Positions 1 through 8,338 of a stretch of DNA of 64,000 nt are shown piece by piece. Position 1 is the stretch's first letter, and every line of letters starts with the position of its first letter. A model generated the notes under the pieces. That model made no database searches, was not told the origin of the DNA, and worked only from the letters and a program-made list of their open reading frames with translations. Both the position numbers and the translations under genes were made by a program. This DNA is from Nocardia miyunensis NBRC 108239 (GTDB lineage: Bacteria > Actinomycetota > Actinomycetes > Mycobacteriales > Mycobacteriaceae): assembly GCF_001613065.1 (NCBI RefSeq), contig NZ_BDBQ01000037.1, positions 1 to 64,000 on the forward strand, given 5' to 3'.

Positions 1-6
1 GCCGGT

Positions 7-1107
7 GTGCCCCGGTGGGTGAAGATCGCCGTCATCGTCGCGGTAGCCGCGATCGTCGGTGTGGCGAGCGTCCCGCTGAGTCAGCTGGGCAGCGGAACAA
101 TCACCGTGACAGCGCAATTCGCCGATGCCGCCGGGCTCTACAACGGAAATCCCGTGGAGGTGCTGGGAATTCGGATCGGCAAGATCGACAGCATCACGCA
201 GCGTGGTGATTTCGTCGAGGTCCGGATGACCGTCGATCGTGCGATCCGGATCCCCGCGGACGCGAAGGCGGTGACGGTGTCGGATTCGGTGCTGACCGAC
301 CGGCATATCGAATTCACGCCCGCCTATCGCGCGGGTCCGGCGCTCAGGGACGGAACCGCGTTGTCCCTCGATCGGACTCGTACACCGGTCGAATTCGACA
401 GCCTGCTGTCCACGGCGGACAGATTGTCCCGCTCGCTCGGGGGTGACGGCAAAGGCGGTGGCCCCCTTGCTAATATGGTCGATCTCGGTGCATCGGTGAC
501 CGCGAACAACGGCGGGGATATCAAAGCCGCGCTGAATGAACTGTCCCGGGCGTTGCGCATGGGAGATGACGGCGGTGCGGCGACCGAGAACGCCATCACC
601 CGGATCGTGAACGATCTGAATTCGTTGACGACCACCGCCGCGAACAACGATCAGAAGATCCGTGCGTTCGCCGCCGCCGTGCACCAGATGAGCGATGTGC
701 TCGCCGCCCTGAATCTCGGTTCCGGGGACACCGGGGCGAAACTGGACCAGATCCTTACGCAGACAGCGGATCTCATGCAGCAGCAACGCGGTACGGTGTC
801 CGGCACGGCAGCCGGGGCGAACGTGCTGTTGCGGAGCCTGGCGGATTATCAGGGCAGTATCGGCGAATTCCTGGATCTGTTCCCGCTCGTCACCGACAAC
901 GCTTACTACGCGATCGATCAGCAGGCCGGCGCCGGACGCGTGCACGTGAACGTCGACAAGATCGCCCTCGACGGCCAGATGGTGAAACAGGTGTGCAATC
1001 TGCTCCAGCTGAAGCAGTTGGGGTGCGCCACCAGGAAGGCGTCGGATATGGGCCCGGATTTCGGAGTGACGGCGCTGCTGGCCGGAATCGCGGGTATGCG
1101 GAAATGA
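7..1107 (+). CDS. MCE family protein (MceD-like), possibly 5'-truncated by the window edge
   Basis: The product is a substrate-binding subunit of an Mce lipid importer, anchored in the membrane and projecting into the periplasm. Residues about 5-27 form one N-terminal membrane segment. The MCE/MlaD domain follows (about 30-110), with the typical pattern of a value such as AQFADAAGLYNGNPVEVLGI. A long helical region then leads to a C-terminal NxDK-type segment, the usual Mce architecture. The first usable codon is GTG at 7, but Mce proteins normally carry a few more residues before the membrane segment, so the true start may lie upstream of the window. Its stop overlaps the next start (ATGA at 1104-1107), so the genes are translationally coupled. 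Confidence 0.9.
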   Translation: MPRWVKIAVIVAVAAIVGVASVPLSQLGSGTITVTAQFADAAGLYNGNPVEVLGIRIGKIDSITQRGDFVEVRMTVDRAIRIPADAKAVTVSDSVLTDRHIEFTPAYRAGPALRDGTALSLDRTRTPVEFDSLLSTADRLSRSLGGDGKGGGPLANMVDLGASVTANNGGDIKAALNELSRALRMGDDGGAATENAITRIVNDLNSLTTTAANNDQKIRAFAAAVHQMSDVLAALNLGSGDTGAKLDQILTQTADLMQQQRGTVSGTAAGANVLLRSLADYQGSIGEFLDLFPLVTDNAYYAIDQQAGAGRVHVNVDKIALDGQMVKQVCNLLQLKQLGCATRKASDMGPDFGVTALLAGIAGMRK

Positions 1108-2219
1108 CGACGACGAATATTCGGAGTCTGCGCCGCGGCGTGACAGCGGCCGCGATGGCCGGAGTGCTCGCGACGACCGCATGTTCGGCCGGGCTGGATT
1201 CGCTCCCGCTTCCGGCGCCGTCGGTCGGAGCGCACACCTATACGATCACCGCCGAATTCGCCAATGCGCTCAACCTCCCGACCAAGGCCAAGGTGAAGCT
1301 GGAGGGCGCGGATGTCGGCGATGTCGAGGATATGCACGCGCGCGATTTCACCGCGGTGGTGTCGCTGCGAATCCGGTCGGGAGTGCGGCTTCCCGTCGGC
1401 ACCAACGCCGAATTGCGTTCGGCCACACCGATGGGCGATGTCTTCGTGGCATTGACACCGCCCGCCGCCGCGGGATCGGCTGTGCTGCACGACGGTTCGG
1501 TCATTCCGGAGTCCTCGACCTCGGACGCGGCCACGATCGAGGCCGTGCTGAGCCGGGCGGCGCTACTGGTGAACGGCGGTGCGGTCCGCGACTTGGCCAA
1601 GGTCGTCAACGGGCTCGGAGCCGATCTGGACGGCCGTGGAAATCGGTTGGCGGAATTGATTTCCCAGACCACGACTCTGGTGCGGACGTTGTCGCAGCGC
1701 TCGGATCAGATCCGGGCCGCGATCCGCGACACCGGGACGCTCACCGATACGATCGCCGCCCAGCAGTCGACGGTGAACGCGGCGGTGGCCGCCGCGGAAC
1801 CGGCCGTGCGGGCCGTGGGAAGCAATACGCAGAACATCGTCGATCTCGCGGCCCGGTTGAGCCGGATCGCCGGGGAGCTCGAGAAATTCCCGTCGGTGAA
1901 CGGGACCGGGAAACGCAGTCTCATCACGGATATGAACAATCTGTCGGCCGGTCTGAACGCCGCCGCGAACCTGCCGAGAATCGATCTGAACGTGCTGAAC
2001 GCATCGATCGGGATCGTCGGTGGCAAGGTGGCCTCCTCCGCCGGTGCGGTCGCGGACGCGGATATCGCCAAGATCGCGGTCGGCCCGGTGCCCGATCCGA
2101 ACTTCCCCGGAAACGAGTATGCCCGGATCCCGGACCAGACCGATTGGGCGAACTTCGTCGGATCGTTGGCATATACCTTGCAGCGCTTGCACGATCGAGT
2201 GATCGGACCCGGACGATGA
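1104..2219 (+). CDS. MCE family lipoprotein (MceE-like)
   Basis: This is an Mce importer subunit of 371 aa, predicted to be a lipoprotein. The start is the ATG in the ATGA overlap at 1104; a longer upstream frame exists but would run through the preceding gene. An Arg-rich n-region is followed by a short hydrophobic stretch and a lipobox-like LATTAC with Cys at about residue 27, as in MceE/LprK proteins. The MCE domain (about 45-125) contains the FANALNLPTKAKVKLEGADV-type strand pattern, and the helical Mce C-terminal domain follows. It lies in an operon with MCE genes on both sides, overlapping each by 4 nt. The family role is lipid or steroid uptake; the actual substrate cannot be read from sequence. 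Confidence 0.9.
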   Translation: MTTTNIRSLRRGVTAAAMAGVLATTACSAGLDSLPLPAPSVGAHTYTITAEFANALNLPTKAKVKLEGADVGDVEDMHARDFTAVVSLRIRSGVRLPVGTNAELRSATPMGDVFVALTPPAAAGSAVLHDGSVIPESSTSDAATIEAVLSRAALLVNGGAVRDLAKVVNGLGADLDGRGNRLAELISQTTTLVRTLSQRSDQIRAAIRDTGTLTDTIAAQQSTVNAAVAAAEPAVRAVGSNTQNIVDLAARLSRIAGELEKFPSVNGTGKRSLITDMNNLSAGLNAAANLPRIDLNVLNASIGIVGGKVASSAGAVADADIAKIAVGPVPDPNFPGNEYARIPDQTDWANFVGSLAYTLQRLHDRVIGPGR

Positions 2220-3490
2220 ACGCCGCGTTGTCGACACGGGGACCCGGGAAGTGGTCGATGGTCGCGCTCGCGAAGTACGTTTCCAGGCATCGGCTGACCG
2301 TCTCGTGGCTGGCGCTGGTGCTGACGACGGTGCTGGGCGCAACCTATCTGATCTTCGGGTCGTTGCAGGCCGATCCGTTCCGATCGACGTACGTGGTTCG
2401 CGTCCGGTTCGCGGAATCCGGTGGGCTGCAACCGCATCGGGATGTGACCGTGCGCGGGGTTCGAGTCGGGGAGGTGAAGTCGGTGGATATCGCCGACGGG
2501 GTCGTGGTGGCCGTGGCCGCTATCGACAGTTCGGTGAAGATACCCGCCGACAGCACCGCCCGGGTGGCCGCGCTCTCGCCCGCCGGTGAGCAGTACCTGG
2601 ATTTCGTGCCCCGGACCTCGGCGGGACCATATCTGGCCGACGGCGCGACGGTGAGCGTGGACCGGACCTCCGCGCCGGTGACGCTGGCCCGGCTGCTCGG
2701 TGATATGAACGGCGCTGTCGTGCAACTGGATCCGGCGAAACTCGCCTCGATCGTGCACGAGCTGGGCGGTGGTCCGCAGGCCCCGGAGAAGCTGGCGGCG
2801 ATAATACAGGGCGGCACCTTCATGATCACGACGCTGAGTTCGGTTCTGCCGCAGACGGTCAGCATGCTGCACAACAGCGAAATCGTCCTGTCCACGGTTC
2901 GCGACCTGTCTCCCGGCCTCGCCGCCACAGCCGCCGATCTGGACCGCACCGCCACGGGAGTGGACCGCATGACCGGCGGATATCGGACCCTGGTCACCGA
3001 GAGCCCGCGGGCCCTGCACGCCATGGATCAGATCATCGCGGACAATTCGCCCACGATGGTGCAGTTGCTCGGCAATCTCGCCACCGTCGCGCAGATGTCG
3101 TATCTGCACGTGCCGGCGATGCGGGAATTCTTCTTCCCGCAGCAGCGCCCCGGCTCGTCGATGGATGCGCTGGCGAAGGCATTTCACGACAATTCGGTGT
3201 GGGCGATCGTGAATCTGTATCCCCGCAAACAATGCGATTACAACCTGCCCCGGAAACCGATCACCGTACCGAATTACCCCGAGCCGTATCTGTACACCTA
3301 TTGCACGGATCCGGATCCGAGTCTGGTGGTGCGCGGGGCGCGCAATGCGCCACAGCCGCCCGGAGACGATACGGCTCATCTGCCACCCGGGGCGAACCCG
3401 CTCGCGACCACCGACCCGGCGCCACAGGGCAAATGGTCGATCCCCACGCCGTACGGCGGTGTGCCCGAGCCGTACCTTCCGCCCAAATAA
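2216..3490 (+). CDS. MCE family protein (MceF-like)
   Basis: This is the last MCE subunit of the locus, 424 aa. The start is the ATG at 2216, overlapping the previous stop. Residues about 28-50 form a single membrane anchor (VSWLALVLTTVLGATYLIF). The MCE domain lies at about 60-140, followed by a long helical domain and a Pro-rich C-terminal tail (about 370-424), which is usual for the largest Mce subunit. The next gene lies 32 nt downstream behind its own ribosome-binding site. It presumably forms a hetero-hexameric channel with the two preceding products and other subunits encoded to the left of the window. Confidence 0.88.
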   Translation: MNAALSTRGPGKWSMVALAKYVSRHRLTVSWLALVLTTVLGATYLIFGSLQADPFRSTYVVRVRFAESGGLQPHRDVTVRGVRVGEVKSVDIADGVVVAVAAIDSSVKIPADSTARVAALSPAGEQYLDFVPRTSAGPYLADGATVSVDRTSAPVTLARLLGDMNGAVVQLDPAKLASIVHELGGGPQAPEKLAAIIQGGTFMITTLSSVLPQTVSMLHNSEIVLSTVRDLSPGLAATAADLDRTATGVDRMTGGYRTLVTESPRALHAMDQIIADNSPTMVQLLGNLATVAQMSYLHVPAMREFFFPQQRPGSSMDALAKAFHDNSVWAIVNLYPRKQCDYNLPRKPITVPNYPEPYLYTYCTDPDPSLVVRGARNAPQPPGDDTAHLPPGANPLATTDPAPQGKWSIPTPYGGVPEPYLPPK

Positions 3491-3522
3491 TCGGCCCGGC
3501 AACATATTTCAGGAGTGGACTG

Positions 3523-4167
3523 ATGTCGACATCACAGCTGGAGTCGGAGGTCGCGCAGACCGATCCCGACTCGACCGTCACCGAGAATTCCGAGGCCGAC
3601 GAATCCGAGAGCGACGAATCCGAGAGCGACGAAATCGTGTCGGAGGAAACAGGATCCGACGAGGTCCCCGGGCAGGGCGGTACGAGACGGTGGATCGTGC
3701 GAGCCTGTGCCGCACTGATCGTCGTCATCGCGATCGTATCCTCGGTATTCGCCGGGATTTTCGGCTGGAAACTACGGGAGCGCGGTGAGGTCGATGCGGC
3801 GGCCCGGCGGGCGCTGTCCACCGCGCAGACCTATGCCGTGACGCTCACGAGCATCGATTCCCAGCACATCGCTGACGATTACGATCACGTCCTGGCCGGG
3901 GCCACCGGCGATTTCAAGAATATGTATTCGCAGTCGAGCGGCCAATTGAAGAAGATGCTGATCGACAACAAGGCTCGCAGTGTCGGGAAAGTCGTGGACG
4001 CGAGTGTGCAGAGCGCGTCCACCGAGCAGGTCGTGGTCATGTTGTTCGTCGATCAGGAGATCACCAACAATGTGAGCCCCGATCCGCGGGTCGATCGGAG
4101 CCGGATCATCATGACGATGCAATCGGTCGGGGGCCGATGGCTGGCCGCGAAGGTGGAGATGGCCTGA
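3523..4167 (+). CDS. Mce-associated membrane protein (Mas-like)
   Basis: A 214-aa protein with a very acidic N-terminal cytoplasmic tail (about 1-55, with DESESDE-type repeats), one membrane helix at about 62-83 and a C-terminal periplasmic domain of the NTF2/SnoaL-like kind found in Mce-associated (Mas/Mam) proteins. ATG 3523 was chosen because AGGAG lies at 3511-3515, eight bases before it. The stop overlaps the next start (ATGA at 4167). Mas proteins stabilise Mce complexes in mycobacteria; the same role is inferred here from position and architecture. The Ser/Glu/Asp repeat tail is longer and more regular than I would expect for the family. Confidence 0.85.
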   Translation: MSTSQLESEVAQTDPDSTVTENSEADESESDESESDEIVSEETGSDEVPGQGGTRRWIVRACAALIVVIAIVSSVFAGIFGWKLRERGEVDAAARRALSTAQTYAVTLTSIDSQHIADDYDHVLAGATGDFKNMYSQSSGQLKKMLIDNKARSVGKVVDASVQSASTEQVVVMLFVDQEITNNVSPDPRVDRSRIIMTMQSVGGRWLAAKVEMA

Positions 4168-4997
4168 TGACGGTCACGGCGACGGATCTCAGAGGCTGGG
4201 GACGCGGTTATCTCCGGCGGCATCCCATCGCATCGCTCGACACCGTGGGGGCCCAATTCGTGTTGGGAATTCGCGCGGTCCAATACCTGGTCTCGGATAT
4301 CGCGACTGGACGGTTCGTATTCCGGGAATTCGTGCAGCAGGCCGCGTTCATGGTGAAGACCTCGTATGTGCCGACCATCGCGGTCGCGCTGCCGATCAGC
4401 GCGACGCTGTCCATCCAGTTCGGGCTGATCGCCGGTCAGGTCGGCGCCGATTCGCTCGCTGGTGCGGCGAGCGGGCTGGCCGTCATCCGCCAGGCCGCGC
4501 CGGTGGTCACGGCGATGCTGCTGGCCGCGGCCGTCGGGTCGGCGATCTGCGCGGATCTCGGGTCGCGCACGATCCGCGAGGAGATCGACGCCATGACCGT
4601 GATGGGGGTCGAGGTGATCCACCGGCTCGTGGTGCCGCGGGTGGCCGCCGGTGTGGTGGTCGCGGTCGGGCTGACCGGATTGAGCGCCTTCGTCGGATTC
4701 ATCGCCGGATATCTGTTCGACGTCTACGTCCAGGGCGGGACGCCGGGCAGTTTCGTGGCGACGTTCTCCTCGTTCGCGACCATCGGGGACATGTATCTGG
4801 CGGTGGTGAAATCCGTCGTGTTCGGGCTCATCGTGACGGTGGTCGCGTGTCAGAAGGGGCTCAGTACCAAGGGCGGTCCCAGTGGTGTGGCGGATTCGGT
4901 GAATGCCGCCGTCGTCGCCTCGATCGTGCTGCTCATGGTGGTGAACGTGGGCTTCACCGAGATCTACACTCTGCTGTTCCCGCGAGAGGCGCTGTAG
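4167..4997 (+). CDS. YrbE/MlaE-type ABC permease (YrbEA)
   Basis: A membrane permease of 276 aa for the Mce lipid importer, homologous to MlaE. About five hydrophobic segments are visible, together with the family signature EEIDAM (about residue 142), which forms the coupling region for the ATPase. ATG 4167 is set by the ATGA overlap with the Mce-associated gene. It is the first of a pair with the next gene, as always in Mce systems. The unusual point is position: yrbE genes normally begin the operon, whereas here they follow the mce and mas genes. No ATPase (MceG/Mkl) gene is in the window; in this group it is usually encoded elsewhere. Confidence 0.92.
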   Translation: MTVTATDLRGWGRGYLRRHPIASLDTVGAQFVLGIRAVQYLVSDIATGRFVFREFVQQAAFMVKTSYVPTIAVALPISATLSIQFGLIAGQVGADSLAGAASGLAVIRQAAPVVTAMLLAAAVGSAICADLGSRTIREEIDAMTVMGVEVIHRLVVPRVAAGVVVAVGLTGLSAFVGFIAGYLFDVYVQGGTPGSFVATFSSFATIGDMYLAVVKSVVFGLIVTVVACQKGLSTKGGPSGVADSVNAAVVASIVLLMVVNVGFTEIYTLLFPREAL

Positions 4998-4999
4998 CG

Positions 5000-5854
5000 A
5001 TGGCGACACCGTACTATCCGATCGGGCTCGGCGCTCTCGTGCGGGTGAGCGCTGCCCCGCTGCGGCTGGTCATGCGGTTCGGGCATATGGGGCGGTTCTT
5101 CGTCCGGGCGGTCGTCTCGATTCCCGTTGTGCTGCGGCACTATCGCAACGAGTTCCTGCGTCTGGTATCGGCCGTGGCCTGGGGAAACGGGTCGCTCATC
5201 GTGGGCGGCGGGACCGCTGGGATCATCATCGTGCTCGGCGCCAGCGCGGGCGCGCTGGTCGGCATCGAGGGATACAGCGCGTTGAAACTGCTCGGGTTGG
5301 GCCCCGCGACAGGGCTGATCTCGGCGACCGCCTCGACGCGGGAACTCGCCCCGATCATGGCCTCGATCGCCTTCGCCTCGCAGGCGGGGTGCCGGTTCAC
5401 CGCGCAGCTCGGCGCGATGCGCATCTCCGAGGAGATCGACGCGATGGAGACTCTGGCCATCCGATCCATTCCGTATCTGGTCACCACCCGGCTGATGGCG
5501 GCGGTGGCGGCGATCGTCCCGCTGTATCTCGTGTGCCTGGCGATGAATTTCATCGCCGTCCAGATCGCCATCGGCGTCGCGGGCAGCCGGACGCCGGGCA
5601 CCTACGAGCACTACTTCACGATGGTGCTCAGTGGCACCGATATCGTGTACTCGCTGTCGAAAGCCATTGTGTTCGTGGTGATCACGACGACCATCCAGTG
5701 TTATTACGGGTATTACTCCAGCGGTGGCCCCGAGGGGGTCGGAGTGGCCGCCGGTCGCGCGATGCGCGCGAGTATCACGGTGATGATCTGTGTGAATCTG
5801 CTTCTCACGCTGGCGCTTTGGGGATTCGACTCGGGCGCGCGGCTCAGCGGTTAG
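5000..5854 (+). CDS. YrbE/MlaE-type ABC permease (YrbEB)
   Basis: The second MlaE-like permease, 284 aa, begins two bases after the stop of the first. It has the same fold, with the EEIDAMETL signature at about residue 145 and five to six membrane segments. The upstream in-frame extension runs back into the preceding gene without a better start, so ATG 5000 was chosen. With YrbEA it would form the heterodimeric inner-membrane part of the transporter. It appears to be the last gene of the operon; the next gene lies 87 nt downstream with its own ribosome-binding site and a different function. Confidence 0.92.
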   Translation: MATPYYPIGLGALVRVSAAPLRLVMRFGHMGRFFVRAVVSIPVVLRHYRNEFLRLVSAVAWGNGSLIVGGGTAGIIIVLGASAGALVGIEGYSALKLLGLGPATGLISATASTRELAPIMASIAFASQAGCRFTAQLGAMRISEEIDAMETLAIRSIPYLVTTRLMAAVAAIVPLYLVCLAMNFIAVQIAIGVAGSRTPGTYEHYFTMVLSGTDIVYSLSKAIVFVVITTTIQCYYGYYSSGGPEGVGVAAGRAMRASITVMICVNLLLTLALWGFDSGARLSG

Positions 5855-5941
5855 GGAGGGGTGAAAGTCACCTCGGGGCTATCGCGCACAATCGTCACTG
5901 TCCGCATGATTCGGGACGGCCGATTGTGGAAGGAGCAACCG

Positions 5942-6556
5942 ATGGGCTCGCGTGTTTTGAGTCAGTGGGAGGAGATCGCCGCGGCGGATCCGATGCATTC
6001 GACGCGGTACGCGGAGCGGTTCCGGAAGCTCGCGGCCGAGGGTCAGGACATCTTCGGCGAGGCACGGATGATCGATGCGATGCTGCGGCGAGGCTCGCGA
6101 GTGCTCGATGCGGGATGCGGCGCCGGGCGACTGGGCGGATATCTGCATCGGGCCGGACACGAAGTGGTCGGCGTGGACGTCGACCCGGTGCTGATCGACG
6201 CCGCCGAACTCGACTTCCCGGGCCCACGCTGGCTGGTCGACGACCTCGCCCAACTGGATCTGCCCGGCCAGGGCGTAGCCGCCGGATTCGACGTGGTGCT
6301 GTGCGCGGGCAATGTCATGGGCTTCGTCGCGGTCTCCACACGGCGTGATGTCCTGGCCGGATTCGCCCGCCACATCGCCCCGGACGGCCGGGTGGTCGTC
6401 GGATTCGGCAGCGGCCGCGGATACGAATTCGACGCCTTCCTCGCCGACGCCGAATCCGCGGGTCTACACCCCGACATACTCCTGTCCACCTGGGACCTGC
6501 GCCCGTTCACTCCGCAATCCGATTTCTTGGTGGCGGTGTTCTCCCGGGCCGCCTGA
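5942..6556 (+). CDS. Class I SAM-dependent methyltransferase
   Basis: A 204-aa Rossmann-fold methyltransferase of unknown acceptor. Motif I is VLDAGCGAG (residues 54-62), and an acidic residue at the end of strand 2 (VVGVDVD, about 75-81) would bind the SAM ribose. Motifs typical of the Methyltransf_25/11 group follow, with a VVVGFGSGRGYEF segment late in the domain. ATG 5942 is preferred because GGAAGGAG lies at 5928-5935; the frame is open back to 5861 but lacks another good site. It reads in the same direction as the mce operon but there is no sign that it belongs to it. No substrate-binding insert is recognisable. Confidence 0.85.
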   Translation: MGSRVLSQWEEIAAADPMHSTRYAERFRKLAAEGQDIFGEARMIDAMLRRGSRVLDAGCGAGRLGGYLHRAGHEVVGVDVDPVLIDAAELDFPGPRWLVDDLAQLDLPGQGVAAGFDVVLCAGNVMGFVAVSTRRDVLAGFARHIAPDGRVVVGFGSGRGYEFDAFLADAESAGLHPDILLSTWDLRPFTPQSDFLVAVFSRAA

Positions 6557-6750
6557 GCGATCACAGCGAGCCGCGCCGCCGCTGCCTCGGTGCGGGCGAT
6601 GCGGTGTGGATCAGGTGGTGGCTTGGCGCACGATTCCTTGTCGAACCTGTGGAACAATCGCACCGAGAGTGTCTTCCCGAACTGTTGGTGATCCTTACCT
6701 GAACAACATCGATATTCGGTTCGATTACACCTCCTGGAAGGCAGAGTGCC

Positions 6751-7281
6751 GTGACCCCCACCACGCCCTCGTTCTTCGAGGCACAACTTCCAGCCCTGTT
6801 GAGCAGCCGAAGGGACGCACCGGCATTTTGGATGCTCGACCTGCTCTGGATTCCGCTGCTGGAGGCCCATCAAACCGGGGGTCTGTTTTCGGTCACCGAG
6901 CAGTTGATGCCGAAAGACTCTGGCGCACATACCAAGCACGTGCACAATGTCGACGAGTGGTTCTACGTCCTGGAGGGCACTGTCGATTTCGAACTCGAGG
7001 GCGAAACGTCGTCGGGGCAGGATGGCGACTCGCTGTGGATTCCTCGGGGCACCGTGCACAGTTTCAACGTCACGAGCGATGTCTGCCATGTACTCAACGG
7101 CTATACCCCGGGCGGATTCGAGCAAGTGATCAAGGGGCTTGCGAGGCCGGCACCGAAGCGTGAGCTTCCGCCGAGAACCGCTGAGCCGGCACCGGAAGAC
7201 ATCGCGGCGGCACAGTTCCTGTTCAGCAACTACTGGACCGCACGAGCCGAGGACCCCTGGGCGAAATTCTTCACGCGTTGA
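6751..7281 (+). CDS. Cupin-domain protein
   Basis: A 176-aa protein with one cupin barrel at about residues 40-125. The metal-binding motif 1 is clear: His63, His65 and Glu69 with the downstream Gly76 (HVHNVDEWFYVLEG). Motif 2 contains PRGTVHSF. It could be a metal-dependent dioxygenase/isomerase or a small-molecule sensor; nothing in the neighbourhood decides this. GTG 6751 is preceded by GGAAGG at about 6736-6741. The 194 nt upstream hold no further gene and probably carry the promoter. The insertion sequence begins 93 nt after the stop. Confidence 0.82.
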   Translation: MTPTTPSFFEAQLPALLSSRRDAPAFWMLDLLWIPLLEAHQTGGLFSVTEQLMPKDSGAHTKHVHNVDEWFYVLEGTVDFELEGETSSGQDGDSLWIPRGTVHSFNVTSDVCHVLNGYTPGGFEQVIKGLARPAPKRELPPRTAEPAPEDIAAAQFLFSNYWTARAEDPWAKFFTR

Positions 7282-7374
7282 TCCCGCGCTCGGCGTCCAG
7301 CCGAACTCCCGGTAGCGCGCGTTCGCACGGCTCGACGGGATCGGAGTTGGGTCACAGTCGCTGATCGGGCTCTA

Positions 7375-8335
7375 GGTCGTGTCTCCCAATTGGATTTGTT
7401 GATCAGCCCCGCTGCGCGGGGCTGATCGGGCATCCTGGTCGTCGTGGTGATGGTGGCTGGTGATCGGTATCGAGTGTTGACGGATAGGCAGTGGGAGCTG
7501 TTGGAGCTGTTGTTGCCGAAATCCGAAGGGCGCGTGGGTCGTAACTTCGCCGAGAACCGCCGGGTCGTGGAGGGGATGCTGTATCGGCTGCGCACGAGTG
7601 TGCCGTGGCGGGATCTGCCGGAGGTGTTCGGGCCGTGGCAGACAGTGTGGAAACGGCATCGGCGTTATGCCGCCGACGGCACCTGGGACCGCGTGCTGAC
7701 TGCGTTGCTAGCGCTGGCTGATACTACCGGTGACCTGGACTGGGTGGTGTCGATCGACTCGACGATCGTGCGCGCACACCAGCACGCCGCCGGTGCCCGA
7801 GCCCAGGCACGGGAGTGTGATTTATGAACCCGCCGATCACGGGCTGGGCCGCTCGCGGGGCGGGCTGACCACCAAGGCTCACGTGGCCACCGACGGCAAC
7901 GGCCGAGGTCTGGCGGTGCTGATTACGCCTGGCCAAGCCGCGGACTCGCCGATGCTGCCCATGGTGCTCGAGCAGGTGGTGGTACCCCGCCTCGACGGCG
8001 GCCCACCCCGGTGCAACCCTGACACGGTCATCGCTGACAAGGCGTACTCGGCAGCATCGAACCGGACTTTGCTGCGCCGCAAGCATATTCGGGTAGTGAT
8101 CCCCGAGCGTGCTGATCAGATCGCCAACCGCAAACGCCGAGGACGTGCCGGTGGGCGGCCACCGGGTTTCGACACCGTTGTCTACAAACGCCGCAACGTC
8201 GTCGAGCGCGCGTTCAACAAGGTCAAACACTGGCGCGCGGTCGCGACTCGCTACGACAAACTCGCGATCACCTACCGCGGCGGATTCGCGCTGGCCCTCA
8301 TCGTCGGATGGCTCAAATCATTGGGAGACACGACC
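7375..8335 (+). mobile_element. IS5-family insertion sequence (IS427-like), 961 bp
   Basis: The element has perfect terminal inverted repeats: GGTCGTGTCTCCCAAT at the left end (7375-7390) and its exact complement at the right end (8320-8335), with a further partial match (GATTTG) just inside. TA flanks both ends (7373-7374 and 8336-8337) and the wider flanks read CTA...TAG, consistent with a 2-bp TA duplication at a CTAG target. Inside are two overlapping transposase frames. The insertion lies in the 3' end of the leftward PucR-type gene. Perfect ends and target duplication indicate a recent insertion. Confidence 0.93.
7444..7827 (+). CDS. IS5-family transposase, N-terminal frame (orfA)
   Basis: This frame encodes 127 aa, including the DUF4096/IS5 N-terminal domain (motifs such as WELLELLLP and PWRDLPEVFGPW) and the first catalytic Asp of the DDE triad (SIDSTIVRAHQH, about residue 101). 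It ends at TGA 7825-7827 where homologous transposases continue into the second frame. Joining the two frames needs a +1 (or -2) shift near 7800-7815, for example within the GAG TGT GAT stretch. Many IS427-group elements are expressed by programmed frameshifting; whether this shift is programmed or a mutation cannot be settled here. GTG 7444 is the likely start. Confidence 0.85.
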   Translation: MVMVAGDRYRVLTDRQWELLELLLPKSEGRVGRNFAENRRVVEGMLYRLRTSVPWRDLPEVFGPWQTVWKRHRRYAADGTWDRVLTALLALADTTGDLDWVVSIDSTIVRAHQHAAGARAQARECDL

Positions 8336-8338
8336 TAG
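7730..8338 (+). CDS. IS5-family transposase, C-terminal frame (orfB)
   Basis: This frame overlaps orfA and carries the rest of the DDE catalytic domain: GRSRGGLTTKAH, the second Asp in IADKAYSAASNR, and the catalytic Glu in RRNVVERAFNKVKHWR with the usual K/R spacing. The biologically meaningful part starts near 7800, after the frameshift point; 7730 is only the first start codon in the frame. The stop codon TAG (8336-8338) is not inside the element: it is completed by the duplicated TA plus the next genomic G, so the target site supplies the terminator of translation. Confidence 0.85.
   Translation: MTWTGWCRSTRRSCAHTSTPPVPEPRHGSVIYEPADHGLGRSRGGLTTKAHVATDGNGRGLAVLITPGQAADSPMLPMVLEQVVVPRLDGGPPRCNPDTVIADKAYSAASNRTLLRRKHIRVVIPERADQIANRKRRGRAGGRPPGFDTVVYKRRNVVERAFNKVKHWRAVATRYDKLAITYRGGFALALIVGWLKSLGDTT

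Noticed and set aside
1706..3505. A 599-codon open frame opposite the mce genes
   Set aside because: It is antisense to two well-supported MCE genes, is rich in Arg/His/Gly and has no family resemblance.
6700..6750. tRNA-like TTCGATTAC segment before the cupin gene
   Set aside because: No acceptor or anticodon stem can be drawn around it; it is upstream sequence of the cupin gene.
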